The notes under the pieces were generated by a model. The model was given only the letters and a program-made list of their open reading frames with translations. It did not search any database and was not told the DNA's origin. Made by a program: the position numbers and the translations under genes. Shown piece after piece: positions 1-6,939 of a stretch of 12,825 nt of DNA; the first letter of the stretch is position 1, and each line of letters begins with the position of its first letter. Location of the stretch: positions 1-12,825 of the forward strand of contig JAEWGI010000044.1 in the NCBI GenBank assembly GCA_023388355.1. The letters are read 5' to 3'. The stretch comes from Pseudomonadota bacterium. GTDB taxonomy: Bacteria > Pseudomonadota > Gammaproteobacteria > Xanthomonadales > Xanthomonadaceae.

Positions 1-60
1 GGCACGGGTCGCGGCGGCCGTGGCACGATGGCCCGCCCCACGCCCAGGCCAACGCGATGA
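1..60 (+). CDS. Possible 3' end of an upstream gene, cut by the window edge
   Basis: Frame 1 is open from the window edge to a TGA at 58-60. That TGA overlaps the deaminase start codon as ATGA, an arrangement typical of translationally coupled genes. The visible 19 codons are rich in Gly, Arg, Pro and Thr, like a disordered tail, and give no family clue. The other two plus frames are also open here, so the frame choice rests only on the ATGA overlap. It may equally be non-coding leader. Confidence 0.2.
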   Translation, partial: GTGRGGRGTMARPTPRPTR

Positions 61-512
61 TCGCCACCCCGGACTACCGTGCACTGCTCGACACCGCCAT
101 CGACGAAGCCCGCCAGGGCCTCGCCGAGGGCGGCATCCCGATCGGTGCCGCCCTGTACCACCGCGACGGCCGCCTGCTCGGCTGCGGCCACAACCGCCGC
201 GTGCAGGAGGACGACCCGTCGATCCACGGCGAGACCGACGCCTTCCGCAAGGCCGGCCGCCAGCGTTCCTACCGCGACACCATCATGGTCACCACGTTGG
301 CCCCCTGCTGGTACTGCAGCGGGCTGGTGCGGCAGTTCAACATCGGCACGGTGGTGGTGGGGGACGCGGTGAATTTCGCCGGCGGCGTGGACTGGCTGCG
401 CGAGGCCGGCACCGAGGTGGTGGTGCTCGACGACCCGCGCTGCATCGACATGATGCGCGACTGGATCGACGCCCATCCCGCGCTGTGGAACGAGGATATC
501 GGCGAGGAGTGA
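57..512 (+). CDS. Cytosine/nucleoside deaminase of the yeast Fcy1 type
   Basis: A 151-residue zinc deaminase of the cytidine deaminase fold, predicted to hydrolyse cytosine to uracil and ammonia in cytoplasmic pyrimidine salvage. The zinc and catalytic motifs are present: HGE with H57 and the proton-shuttling E59, and PCWYC with C84 and C87. GHN near residue 46 matches the base-contacting Asn. The C-terminus WNEDIGE (144-150) closely matches yeast cytosine deaminase, where the Trp and Asp of WFEDIGE contact the substrate. This favours free cytosine over tRNA adenosine or guanine. It is unrelated in fold to bacterial CodA. The start is the ATG at 57, with a weak CAGG eight bases upstream. It converges with the next gene across 36 bases. 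Substrate is inferred; related bacterial proteins are often labelled only nucleoside deaminase. Confidence 0.88.
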   Translation: MIATPDYRALLDTAIDEARQGLAEGGIPIGAALYHRDGRLLGCGHNRRVQEDDPSIHGETDAFRKAGRQRSYRDTIMVTTLAPCWYCSGLVRQFNIGTVVVGDAVNFAGGVDWLREAGTEVVVLDDPRCIDMMRDWIDAHPALWNEDIGEE

Positions 513-513
513 A

Positions 514-541
514 CCGCCGCCCCGGTCGCGACCGCCGGCGG
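514..541. terminator. GC-rich nested inverted repeat between convergent genes
   Basis: CCGCCG at 514-519 pairs with CGGCGG at 536-541, enclosing the perfect palindrome CGGTCGCGACCG at 523-534. It fills the gap between two convergent genes, where a bidirectional terminator would be expected. There is no T-run on either strand, so it is at best a hairpin that slows polymerase. Confidence 0.25.
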
Positions 542-548
542 ACGCCAG

Positions 549-986
549 TCACCGCGCTTCGATGGTGAACGCCCCGAACGCCACGCCCAGGTCCACGCCC
601 TCGCCGGTGCCGGCCAGCGCCAGCGACACCTCGCCCTTGGTCATCACCTGCGCCTTGCTGGACTTCACCATGCCGGCGTGGGCCTCGGCGGTGACGTAGG
701 TGCCCAGCACTTCGTTGATCGAGTGCACGCCGGAAAATTCGCCGCGGCCGCCGCGGATCTCGCTCTTGCCGACGCTGAGCCCACCGCCCTTGGCGTCGAT
801 GGTCACGGCCATGGACTGGCCGTTGTCGCAGCTCACGCGGCCGGTGCCCGACGCGGTCTTGTAGAGCACCGACCAGCCGGACATGTCGAAGTCCAGGCGG
901 CATGACACGTCGCGCGCCGCGGCGGGGCCGGCGGCCAGGGCAAGCGCCAGCGCGGCGCCCAAGGCGAGGACGGGCTTGTTGGACAT
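549..986 (-). CDS. Exported protein of unknown function
   Basis: A 145-residue protein whose family I cannot name. Residues 1-25 form a signal peptide: a Lys near the N-terminus, an Ala/Leu-rich core, and a PAAA cleavage region just before RDVSC, so the mature protein is probably periplasmic. The mature part is Gly-rich and predicted beta-rich, with a GKSEIRGGRGEFSG stretch (73-86). Two cysteines, C29 and C53, could form a disulfide. A strong Shine-Dalgarno GGAGG lies seven bases before the ATG at 986 and fixes the start. It follows hslU in the same direction at 116 bases, so it could be co-transcribed with it or have its own promoter. Similar exported proteins occur, as far as I recall, in other Xanthomonadaceae. 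No catalytic motif is visible. Confidence 0.75.
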   Translation of the reverse strand: MSNKPVLALGAALALALAAGPAAARDVSCRLDFDMSGWSVLYKTASGTGRVSCDNGQSMAVTIDAKGGGLSVGKSEIRGGRGEFSGVHSINEVLGTYVTAEAHAGMVKSSKAQVMTKGEVSLALAGTGEGVDLGVAFGAFTIEAR

Positions 987-1102
987 GGTTGGACCTCCGG
1001 GATTGCGATGGCGGCAGTGTGCCGCCGCCCGCGCCAGCGGTCCGTGAACGGTTCCGCCGGCGCAGGCGCTGCGATGGGCGGGCAGCGCGTGCCGCCGTGG
1101 GC

Positions 1103-2497
1103 TCAGAGGATGTAGCGGCTGAGGTCCTGGTCCTGCACCAGCCCGCCCAGCTGCCCGTCGACGTAGGCACGGTCGATGCGCACCTGGCCGCCACGGTCCG
1201 GCGCCTCGAAGCTCAGGCTGTCGAGCAGCCGCTCGAGCACGGTGTGCAGGCGGCGCGCACCGATGTTCTCCTGGCGCTAGTTCACGTCGGCGGCAATCCC
1301 GGCCAGGCGGTCGATGGCGTCGTCGGTGAATTCAAGCTGCAGGCCTTCGGTCTTCATCAGCTCGACGTACTGCTTCGTCAGGGCCGCCCTGGGCTCGGTC
1401 AGGATGCGTACGAAGTCGTCCTTGGTCAGCGCGGTCAGCTCCACCCGGATCGGGAAGCGGCCCTGCATCTCGGGGATCAGGTCGCTGGGCTTGGCGAGGT
1501 GGAAGGCGCCCGAGGCGATGAACAGGATGTGGTCGGTCTTCACCGGGCCGTACTTGGTGCTGACGGTCGAGCCCTCCACCAGCGGCAGCAGGTCGCGCTG
1601 CACGCCTTCGCGGCTGACGTCGGCGCCCATGCCCTCGCTGCGCTTGGCCACCTTGTCGATCTCGTCGATGAAGACGATGCCGTGCTGTTCGCAGGCGTCG
1701 ATCGCGGCGGCGCGGACCTCGTCCTCGTTGACCAGCTTGCCGGCTTCTTCTTCGACGAGGAGTGGGCGTGCGGCACGGATCGCCATGCTGCGCTTCTGGG
1801 TCTTGCCGCTGCCGAGGTTGGCGAACATCTGCCGCAGCTGCTGGCCCATTTCCTCCATGCCCGGCGGGGTCATGATGTCGACGCCGCCGCCGGCCGAAAG
1901 GTCGAGTTCGATCTCGCGCTCGTCGAGCTCGCCCGCGCGCAGCTGGCGGCGCAGCTTCTGCCGCGTTTCGCTCTCGCGCGAAGAGGGTTCGGCGCCGATG
2001 TCGACGGTGGTGCTGCCCTGCCCGCCCGCGGCACCGAAGCCGAAGGGCGCCTGCTGCTGCTCGCGCTTCGGCAGCAGGGCGTCGAGGATGCGGTCTTCGG
2101 CGCGCTCTTCGGCCTGGGTGCGCATCTTCTGCTTGGCCTGCTCGCGGTAGAGCTTGACCGCGGTGTCGGCCAGGTCGCGGATGATCTGCTCGACGTCCTT
2201 GCCGACGTAGCCGACCTCGGTGAAGCGCGTCGCCTCCACCTTCACGAACGGCGCGTTGGCAAGCGTGGCCAGACGCCTTGCGATCTCGGTCTTGCCCACG
2301 CCGGTCGGCCCGATCATCAGGATGTTCTTGGGCATCACTTCGTTGCGCAGCTCCTCGGGCAGCTGCGCGCGGCGCCAGCGGTTGCGCAGCGCGATCGCGA
2401 CCGCGCGCTTGGCCGAGGCCTGGCCGATGATGTGGCGGTCGAGCTCCTGCACGATTTCGCGCGGGGTCATGGTGGAAGACGATCCGGGTTGGTTCAT
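1103..2497 (-). pseudogene. hslU: HslU (ClpY) ATPase of the HslUV protease, interrupted by an in-frame amber stop
   Basis: AAA+ unfoldase that feeds proteins to HslV. Translation from ATG 2497 gives 406 codons (down to 1277), then TAG, then 57 further codons in the same frame to a TGA at 1103-1105. Ignoring the stop gives 464 positions, the normal family size. Visible elements: Walker A GPTGVGKT (63-70), pore loop GYVGKD (96-101), the variable I domain (about 110-250), Walker B VFIDEIDK (275-282) and the arginine-finger region GRFPIR (346-351). The part beyond the stop carries [11 protein letters not shown], which includes the sensor-2 Arg, and the tail QDLSRYIL, which in this family docks into HslV and activates it. 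The truncated product should therefore be unable to drive HslV. The start has AGAGG seven bases upstream (2505-2509); an internal Met at 2470 is a weaker alternative. A sequencing error, a recent nonsense mutation or suppression are all possible. Confidence 0.93.
1277..1279 (-). other. Premature in-frame TAG in hslU
   Basis: The minus strand reads GAC GTC AAC TAG CGC CAG GAG AAC ATC. In E. coli HslU the matching segment is VNESTENIG, so TAG takes the place of exactly one residue with no length change. One substitution from GAG or CAG would create it. No frameshift is needed, and the downstream frame stays open to the natural end. Confidence 0.95.
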
Positions 2498-2511
2498 GTA
2501 CCTGCCTCTTT

Positions 2512-2550
2512 GCCGCCATCCGCGCGAAGGCGGGGATCCAGCGGCGTCAT
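2512..2550. repeat. Degenerate xanthomonad-type intergenic palindromic repeat
   Basis: The stretch around CGCGCGAAGGCGGGGATCCAG resembles the common xanthomonad repeat with core TTCCCGCGAAAGCGGGAATCC. Its near-palindromic arms lie about 2518-2537 and are imperfect here. Read on the plus strand it encodes the spurious peptide RHPREGGDP typical of such copies. It sits just upstream of the hslU ribosome binding site, in the hslV-hslU gap. Copy number in this genome cannot be judged from the window. Confidence 0.5.
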
Positions 2551-2566
2551 GTTCGATCGGGAAACA

Positions 2567-2583
2567 AGCCCGGTGACCGGGCT
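2567..2583 (-). terminator. Hairpin with short T-rich tail between hslV and hslU
   Basis: AGCCCGG and CCGGGCT pair perfectly around a three-base loop. On the minus strand the stem is followed by TGTTTCCC, a poor T-tract. This could be a weak terminator or attenuator lowering hslU expression relative to hslV, or only an mRNA-stabilising hairpin. Confidence 0.35.
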
Positions 2584-2588
2584 CGACG

Positions 2589-2620
2589 GCTGCCGGAAAG
2601 GCGCCCGGCCTTCCGGCAGC
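2589..2620 (-). other. Perfect 10-bp inverted repeat just after the hslV stop
   Basis: GCTGCCGGAA (2589-2598) and TTCCGGCAGC (2611-2620) are perfect reverse complements around a 12-base loop, starting five bases after hslV ends. No T-run follows on the minus strand, so an mRNA 3'-end protector or a processing site within an hslVU transcript seems likelier than a terminator. Confidence 0.45.
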
Positions 2621-2625
2621 GACGG

Positions 2626-3177
2626 TCAGAGTTCTTCGACCACCACGTTGCGGTTGGTGTAGATGCAGATGTCGCCGGCGATGTTCAAGGCCTCGGTGGC
2701 GATGGTGCGCGCGTCGAGCTGCGTATGCCCGAGCAGGGCGCGCGCGGCGGAAAGCGCATAGCTGCCGCCCGAGCCGATGGCGATGATCCCGTCCTCCGGC
2801 TCGATCACGTCGCCGGTGCCGCTGATGACCAGCGAGGTCTCGCGGTCGGCCACCGCGAGCAGCGCCTCGAGCTTGCCAAAGCGCCGTTCGGTGCGCCAGT
2901 CCTTGGCCATCTCCACCGCGGCGCGCTGCAGCTGGCCGTGCTTCTCGAGCTTGGATTCGAACAGCTCGAACAGGGTGAAGGCATCCGCCGCGGCGCCGGC
3001 GAAGCCCGCCAGCACCTGGCCGTCCTTGCCCAGGCGCCGCACCTTGCGCGCATTGCCCTTCATCACGGTGTGGCCGAGGGTGACCTGGCCATCGCCAGCC
3101 ACCGCGACCTTGCCGTCGCGGCGCACCGACAGGATCGTGGTGGCGTGGAACACGTTGGGATTCTGGCTGGGGTCCAT
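2626..3177 (-). CDS. hslV: HslV (ClpQ) peptidase subunit of the HslUV protease
   Basis: A 183-residue proteasome-type threonine peptidase that forms a double hexamer and degrades proteins fed in by HslU, in the cytoplasm. The active-site Thr is T13, in [10 protein letters not shown]. The 12 residues before it ([12 protein letters not shown]) act as a propeptide, longer than the single Met of E. coli but, as I recall, usual in xanthomonads. D29 (GDGQ) and K45 (NARKVRR) correspond to D17 and K33 of the mature E. coli enzyme, and GFAGAAADA and GSGGSYA are family hallmarks. No defect is visible. The start at 3177 has GGAGG four bases upstream. A sigma-32-like promoter lies just ahead, and hslU follows after an unusually long 128-base gap. 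With hslU broken, HslV would lack its activator. Confidence 0.97.
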   Translation of the reverse strand: MDPSQNPNVFHATTILSVRRDGKVAVAGDGQVTLGHTVMKGNARKVRRLGKDGQVLAGFAGAAADAFTLFELFESKLEKHGQLQRAAVEMAKDWRTERRFGKLEALLAVADRETSLVISGTGDVIEPEDGIIAIGSGGSYALSAARALLGHTQLDARTIATEALNIAGDICIYTNRNVVVEEL

Positions 3178-3201
3178 GCGTCCTCCGGGTCTGGACTACC
3201 C

Positions 3202-3229
3202 AGATGGGGTCGACGTGCGCGACATCAAC
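3202..3229 (-). promoter_or_regulatory. Putative sigma-32 (heat-shock) promoter of hslVU
   Basis: On the minus strand GTTGATG (3223-3229), a 13-base spacer and CCCCATCT (3202-3209) resemble the RpoH consensus CTTGAAA, 11-16 bases, CCCCATnT. The -10 element matches almost fully and the -35 keeps TTGA. Transcription would begin roughly 15-20 bases before the GGAGG-led hslV start. hslVU is a known heat-shock operon in E. coli, which supports the call. It is a motif match only. Confidence 0.6.
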
Positions 3230-3252
3230 CTGCACCGGCCCGGCCCGGGCCG

Positions 3253-4158
3253 TCAGTCTTCGGTGGCCGGAGGGAGCTTCAGGAACCGCGCCGCGTTGTC
3301 GTGGAAGATCGCCCGCTTCTGCGCGGGGCTGAGGAAACCGGCGCTGTCCACGCCCTCGACCGCCAGGCTGATCGCCTCCGGCCACACCATCTGGTCGGAG
3401 CCGAACATCAGCCGGTCGCCCAGGCCTGCCGTCACCAGGGCCTGCAAGTAGTCGTGGAACTCCTGCCGCGGGATGATCCAGTTGATCACCGACACATCCG
3501 CATGCAGCTGCGGGTAGACGTACATCAGCGCCTTGGTTTCCTGCAGGTAGGGCCAGCCGGCGTGCATCAGCCAGACGCGCAGCTTCGGATGCCGCTTGAG
3601 CATCGGCTCGAGCAGCTTCGGGTTGCCCAGCTCCACGCTGAAGTCCGGGCAACAGCCGTAGGGCGTGCCCGGCGGCGCCAGGCCGGTGTGGATGCCGACC
3701 GGGATGTCGAATTCCTCGGCCAGCGCCAGATAGGGCTCGAACCAGGGATCGCTGGCATCGAGCCCGTGGTACTGGGCGCCGATCTCGCCCAGCACCTTCA
3801 GCTCCCCGCTGGCGAAGGCCGCGCGCAGGACCTCAGGCGGCGGCAGCGGGGTGCGTCCGTCGTCCAGGAACGCGCCGGCCCAGACCGCGTCGCCGCCCGC
3901 CTTGCGCATGCTTGCCATGTACGCCTCGGGGCCGCTGACCAGCCCGAGCACGACGCCGTGGTCGCGCATGCGCTCGAGCGTCAGGCGCTCGCGCTCGGCG
4001 TCGGTGCCGGCGCTCGTGGGTTCGCCGGTGGCCGGGTTCGGCGCGCCGGGGGCCGCCGGACCGACGTGCAGGTGCACGTCGATGATCGGACCGCGATAGG
4101 GCTGCGCCGTCGCGGATGCGGCCACCAGCAGCAGGAGCGCGAGAAGGATCGGGCGCAT
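3253..4158 (-). CDS. Exported amidohydrolase of the metal-dependent TIM-barrel superfamily
   Basis: A 301-residue member of the amidohydrolase-2 family (PF04909 type, relatives of ACMSD decarboxylase and lactone hydrolases). Residues 1-18 form a signal peptide ending ASATA before QPYRG, implying a periplasmic enzyme. Metal ligands and catalytic positions are readable: DVHLH with H29 and H31, GEIG with E125, GIHTG with H157, MHAGWP with H199 and FGSD with D255. The C-terminal helix [13 protein letters not shown] is the family signature. Substrate cannot be told; hydrolysis or decarboxylation of a small organic acid or lactone is plausible. GGAG lies seven bases before the ATG at 4158. It stands alone between xerC and hslV, with 269 bases upstream and 75 downstream, unlike the usual adjacency of those two, so it looks like an accessory insertion. 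Confidence 0.87.
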   Translation of the reverse strand: MRPILLALLLLVAASATAQPYRGPIIDVHLHVGPAAPGAPNPATGEPTSAGTDAERERLTLERMRDHGVVLGLVSGPEAYMASMRKAGGDAVWAGAFLDDGRTPLPPPEVLRAAFASGELKVLGEIGAQYHGLDASDPWFEPYLALAEEFDIPVGIHTGLAPPGTPYGCCPDFSVELGNPKLLEPMLKRHPKLRVWLMHAGWPYLQETKALMYVYPQLHADVSVINWIIPRQEFHDYLQALVTAGLGDRLMFGSDQMVWPEAISLAVEGVDSAGFLSPAQKRAIFHDNAARFLKLPPATED

Positions 4159-4427
4159 GGTGGATCTCCGTGGGGCTTCAGGGATACACGAGCAACGACG
4201 GCCGGGACGGCCAGCAACCCTCCACGCGGCCCGGCGCCCCGGCCCGGCCGTGGCGGCTGGGGGAGGGGCTTCGGCGGGCGAGCAGACCGCAGCCGGTTGT
4301 CCCTGTCGCGTCGGTCTGGAGGACGCCTGCGTCGGCCAGGATCCGCCGCTTCCCCCGCAGGCTGCACGCCCGGCAGCCCGAAAACATACCCCTTCCGGAC
4401 CTGCGGCAGATGCGCGCGGGTCTGCGA
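4159..4427. other. 269-base gap between xerC and the amidohydrolase gene
   Basis: No gene, RNA or repeat is convincing. A weak hairpin, GGCTGC (4360-4365) with GCAGCC (4373-4378), lies just after xerC but has no T-run. The amidohydrolase promoter is presumably here; I see no clear -35/-10 pair. Long open frames crossing it are GC-driven. Confidence 0.5.
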
Positions 4428-5393
4428 CTACTCCTTGCGCCGCCTGGCCCGAGGATGCGCGGCGTCGTACACCCTGGCCAGGTGGCCGAAGTCCAGGTGG
4501 GTGTAGATCTGGGTGGTGGTGATGTCGGCGTGGCCGAGCAGTTCCTGCACGCCGCGCAGGTCGCCCGAGGATTCAAGCACGTGGCTGGCGAAGGAGTGCC
4601 GCAGCAGGTGCGGATGCACGCGCTTGAACAGGCCCTGGCGGCTGGCCAGCTGGCGCATGCGCACCTGCACCGCGCGCGGACCGATCGGCCCGCCGCCGCG
4701 GCCGGGAAACACCGGCGAATCCTCGTCGCCGCCGCGCTCGGCGCGCCATTCGTGCAGCGCCCTGCGCGCGTGCGAACCCACCGGCACGATCCGCTGCCGC
4801 GCGCCCTTGCCCAGCACCGTCACCAGGCCCTCGTCGAGCTGCAGGTCGCGCCAGCGCAGCGCGCACAGTTCGGACAGGCGCAGGCCCGAGGAATAGAACA
4901 GCTCCAGCATCGCCCGGTCGCGCAGGCCGAGCGGCGCATCGGTGGGGACTTCCACCAGCGTCCTGGCTTCGTCCGCGTCGAGCACCTGCGGCAGCCGCCG
5001 CGGCGCCTTCGGCGCGCGGACGCCGGCGGCCGGGTTCGCGGCGAGATGGCCGTGCCTGAGCCGCCACTGGTAGAAGCCGCGCACCGCCGACAGCCGCCGC
5101 TGCAGGCTCTTGGGCGAGAGCCCGCGACGATGCTCGGAGGCCACGAAGGCGCGGATGTCGGCTTCGGCCGGCGCCTCGATATCCACGCCCGCGTGCGCGG
5201 CCCAGGCGGCCAATGCGTCGAGGTCGCGACGGTAGCCGTCGAGCGTATGCGGCGACATGCGCCGCTCGACCTGCAGGTGCGCGAGGTAATCGATGATCGG
5301 GGCCGGCGCCGGCCCCGCCTGCGCGCCCGCGTCCGCCGCGCCTTCCGCTCCCGGACGCGCGCGACTGCCCGCGGGCGGGCGCCGCTCAGCCAT
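4428..5393 (-). CDS. xerC: Tyrosine recombinase XerC
   Basis: A 321-residue site-specific recombinase that works with XerD and FtsK at dif to resolve chromosome dimers. The N-terminal SAM-like DNA-binding domain spans about 32-117 (IIDYLAHLQVERRMSPHT). The catalytic domain follows with the full set: R172 (SSGLRLSEL), K196 (GKGARQR), H262 and R265 (HPHLLRHSF), H288 (LLGHADITTTQIYTHL) and the nucleophile Y297. Residues 1-31 are an Ala/Pro/Gly/Arg-rich extension that most XerC lack. No other ATG lies before the conserved domain, and the start codon overlaps the DUF484 stop (ATGGCTGA), which supports this start. It ends in TAG. Its place after dapF and DUF484 is the classic gammaproteobacterial order and separates it from XerD. 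Confidence 0.96.
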   Translation of the reverse strand: MAERRPPAGSRARPGAEGAADAGAQAGPAPAPIIDYLAHLQVERRMSPHTLDGYRRDLDALAAWAAHAGVDIEAPAEADIRAFVASEHRRGLSPKSLQRRLSAVRGFYQWRLRHGHLAANPAAGVRAPKAPRRLPQVLDADEARTLVEVPTDAPLGLRDRAMLELFYSSGLRLSELCALRWRDLQLDEGLVTVLGKGARQRIVPVGSHARRALHEWRAERGGDEDSPVFPGRGGGPIGPRAVQVRMRQLASRQGLFKRVHPHLLRHSFASHVLESSGDLRGVQELLGHADITTTQIYTHLDFGHLARVYDAAHPRARRRKE

Positions 5394-6057
5394 CGAACCG
5401 CCGCAACGCGACCTCGAAGGCCTCGCCCATCATGCGCAGGAACAGCGTGCCCATGCCCGGGTAGAAGCGGTTGGGGTCGGTGCTGCCCACGGCCACCAGC
5501 CCGGTGCCCTCCAGCGGCAGCAGCGCGCTGGATTCGACGTCCTGCGCGCGCGCGCCGTACAGCAGCGCCTGCTTGTCCGGATGCAGGCGCCCGCACAGCG
5601 GTTCGCCGGAGCGCAGCGCGTCGGCAAACGGCGCGAGCACGGCATCGTCGCGATCGATCACCTGCAGCCAGGGCTCGCCGCCGAAGCCTTCCAGCGGGCG
5701 GAACAGGACGATGCGCACCAGGTCGCCGGCGAAATCCTCCTCCAGCGTGGCCGCCATCGCGCGCACCACCCCGGCGTGGTCGGACTGGCGCATCAGCGCC
5801 AGGGTCAGCTGGTGGGTGCGCACGGCCAGGCGCTCGTTGTCCTGCGAGATCGCGAACAGGTCGTGCAGCCGCCGCGAGAGCTCGCGGTTCTTGTCGCGCA
5901 GCACCTCGAGCTGGTAGCTGGCCAGCGAGGCCGCGGGGCCGTCCTCGCGCGGCACCACCAGGCTCAGGGCCAGGTCCGGGAACTGCTGCAGGAACTTCGG
6001 CTGGCGCCGCAGCCATGCCGCGACTTCATGCGCGCCGAGGGTGTCGCTGTTGCTCAT
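5386..6057 (-). CDS. DUF484 family protein
   Basis: A 223-residue cytoplasmic protein encoded between dapF and xerC, as in many gammaproteobacteria; its molecular role is unknown. The N-terminus carries the family motif [18 protein letters not shown] (12-29). A probable coiled coil follows (about 45-85, with [20 protein letters not shown]), then a GAF-like domain (about 90-220) ending [21 protein letters not shown]. The start at 6057 overlaps the dapF stop as ATGA, and its own stop lies 8 bases inside xerC, so the three genes are almost certainly co-transcribed and translationally coupled. A longer in-frame extension upstream lacks similarity and overlaps dapF, so I rejected it. A GAF-like fold suggests ligand sensing or protein contact, but none is shown. 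Confidence 0.93.
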   Translation of the reverse strand: MSNSDTLGAHEVAAWLRRQPKFLQQFPDLALSLVVPREDGPAASLASYQLEVLRDKNRELSRRLHDLFAISQDNERLAVRTHQLTLALMRQSDHAGVVRAMAATLEEDFAGDLVRIVLFRPLEGFGGEPWLQVIDRDDAVLAPFADALRSGEPLCGRLHPDKQALLYGARAQDVESSALLPLEGTGLVAVGSTDPNRFYPGMGTLFLRMMGEAFEVALRRFDG

Positions 6058-6899
6058 CGGGTCCAGTCCCCTTCGAAAACGAATGCGGTCGGGCCGGACA
6101 TCGCCACCTGCGCGGCGTCGTCCGGCCATGCGATCTGCAGCTCGCCGCCGGGCAGCGACACGGCCACATCGCGGTCCACGCGGTCGGCACGCACCAGCAC
6201 CGCCACCGCCGCGCAGGCGCCGCTGCCGCAGGCCAGCGTCTCGCCCACGCCGCGCTCGTACACGCGCAGGCGGATGCGGCCCCGGTCGATCACCTGGGCG
6301 AAGCCGATATTGGCCGAGTCCGGGAACAGCGGCGAGGCCTGCAGCGCCGGCCCGATCCGCGCCACGTCCGCGGCATCGACGTCATCGACTTCGATCACCG
6401 CATGCGGATTGCCCATCGACACCGCACCGAAGCGCAGCGCGCCGATCTGCGGCAGCACCGTCGCATAGCTGTCCGCAGCCCGGTCGACGCCGGCCATCGG
6501 CACCTGCGCCGGGTCGAAACGCGGCGCCCCCATCGCGATGCGGTAATGGCCCCCGCCCAGCGCCTGCACCGCATGCAGGCCGGCGGGACTGTCGAGCTCG
6601 AAGCGATCCGTCCCGATCGCGCCCGCGCGCACCAGCCAGGCCGCCACGCAGCGCGCGCCGTTGCCGCACTGGCGCGCGGGGGAACCGTCGGAATTCCAGA
6701 TGCGATAGCTGGCCACCGCGCTGCCGCTGACCGGCGGCTCGATGGTGAGGATCTGGTCGCAGCCCACGCCGGTGCGGCGGTCCGCAAGCGCACTGCACAG
6801 TCCAGGCGCCGGCGCGGGTGCGCCATCGCGCAGGTCGAGCACGACGAAATCATTGCCCGCGCCGTGCATCTTGCTGAAGCGCAGCGGCTGCGTCGGCAT
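6054..6899 (-). CDS. dapF: Diaminopimelate epimerase DapF
   Basis: A 281-residue enzyme converting LL-diaminopimelate to the meso form, used for lysine and for peptidoglycan cross-links. It is cofactor-independent and uses two cysteines: C78 in RQCGNGARC and C224 in LACGSGACA. Other hallmarks are [15 protein letters not shown] (8-22), [14 protein letters not shown] with N164, and [15 protein letters not shown]. Length is usual. The start at 6899 is the ATG leading directly into the conserved N-terminus. A frame-open extension to 7250 overlaps the lipoprotein gene and is spurious. No clear Shine-Dalgarno is seen, so translation may depend on the lipoprotein gene ending 40 bases upstream. The stop overlaps the start of the DUF484 gene. 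Confidence 0.97.
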   Translation of the reverse strand: MPTQPLRFSKMHGAGNDFVVLDLRDGAPAPAPGLCSALADRRTGVGCDQILTIEPPVSGSAVASYRIWNSDGSPARQCGNGARCVAAWLVRAGAIGTDRFELDSPAGLHAVQALGGGHYRIAMGAPRFDPAQVPMAGVDRAADSYATVLPQIGALRFGAVSMGNPHAVIEVDDVDAADVARIGPALQASPLFPDSANIGFAQVIDRGRIRLRVYERGVGETLACGSGACAAVAVLVRADRVDRDVAVSLPGGELQIAWPDDAAQVAMSGPTAFVFEGDWTR

Positions 6900-6939
6900 G
6901 GCGGGAGACAGCGGCTGCGGTGCGGTCGCGGCCACCGGA

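Noticed and set aside
337..1194. A 285-codon minus-strand frame overlapping the end of hslU and the exported protein gene
   Set aside because: It is out of frame with both recognised proteins, and its translation is Arg/Ala-rich noise.
1103..1276. The hslU part after the stop as a separate small gene
   Set aside because: No Shine-Dalgarno or ATG is present, and the sequence is simply the ordinary HslU C-terminus in frame. Re-initiation at an internal GTG cannot be excluded but nothing supports it.
2498..3652. Upstream extension of the hslU frame through hslV and beyond
   Set aside because: The extension has no similarity and lies out of frame over hslV. A good ribosome binding site and the conserved N-terminus place the hslU start at 2497.
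4159..4427. A small RNA, riboswitch or insertion remnant in the gap after xerC
   Set aside because: Only weak GC hairpins are visible, with no T-runs, no terminal inverted repeats and no target duplication.
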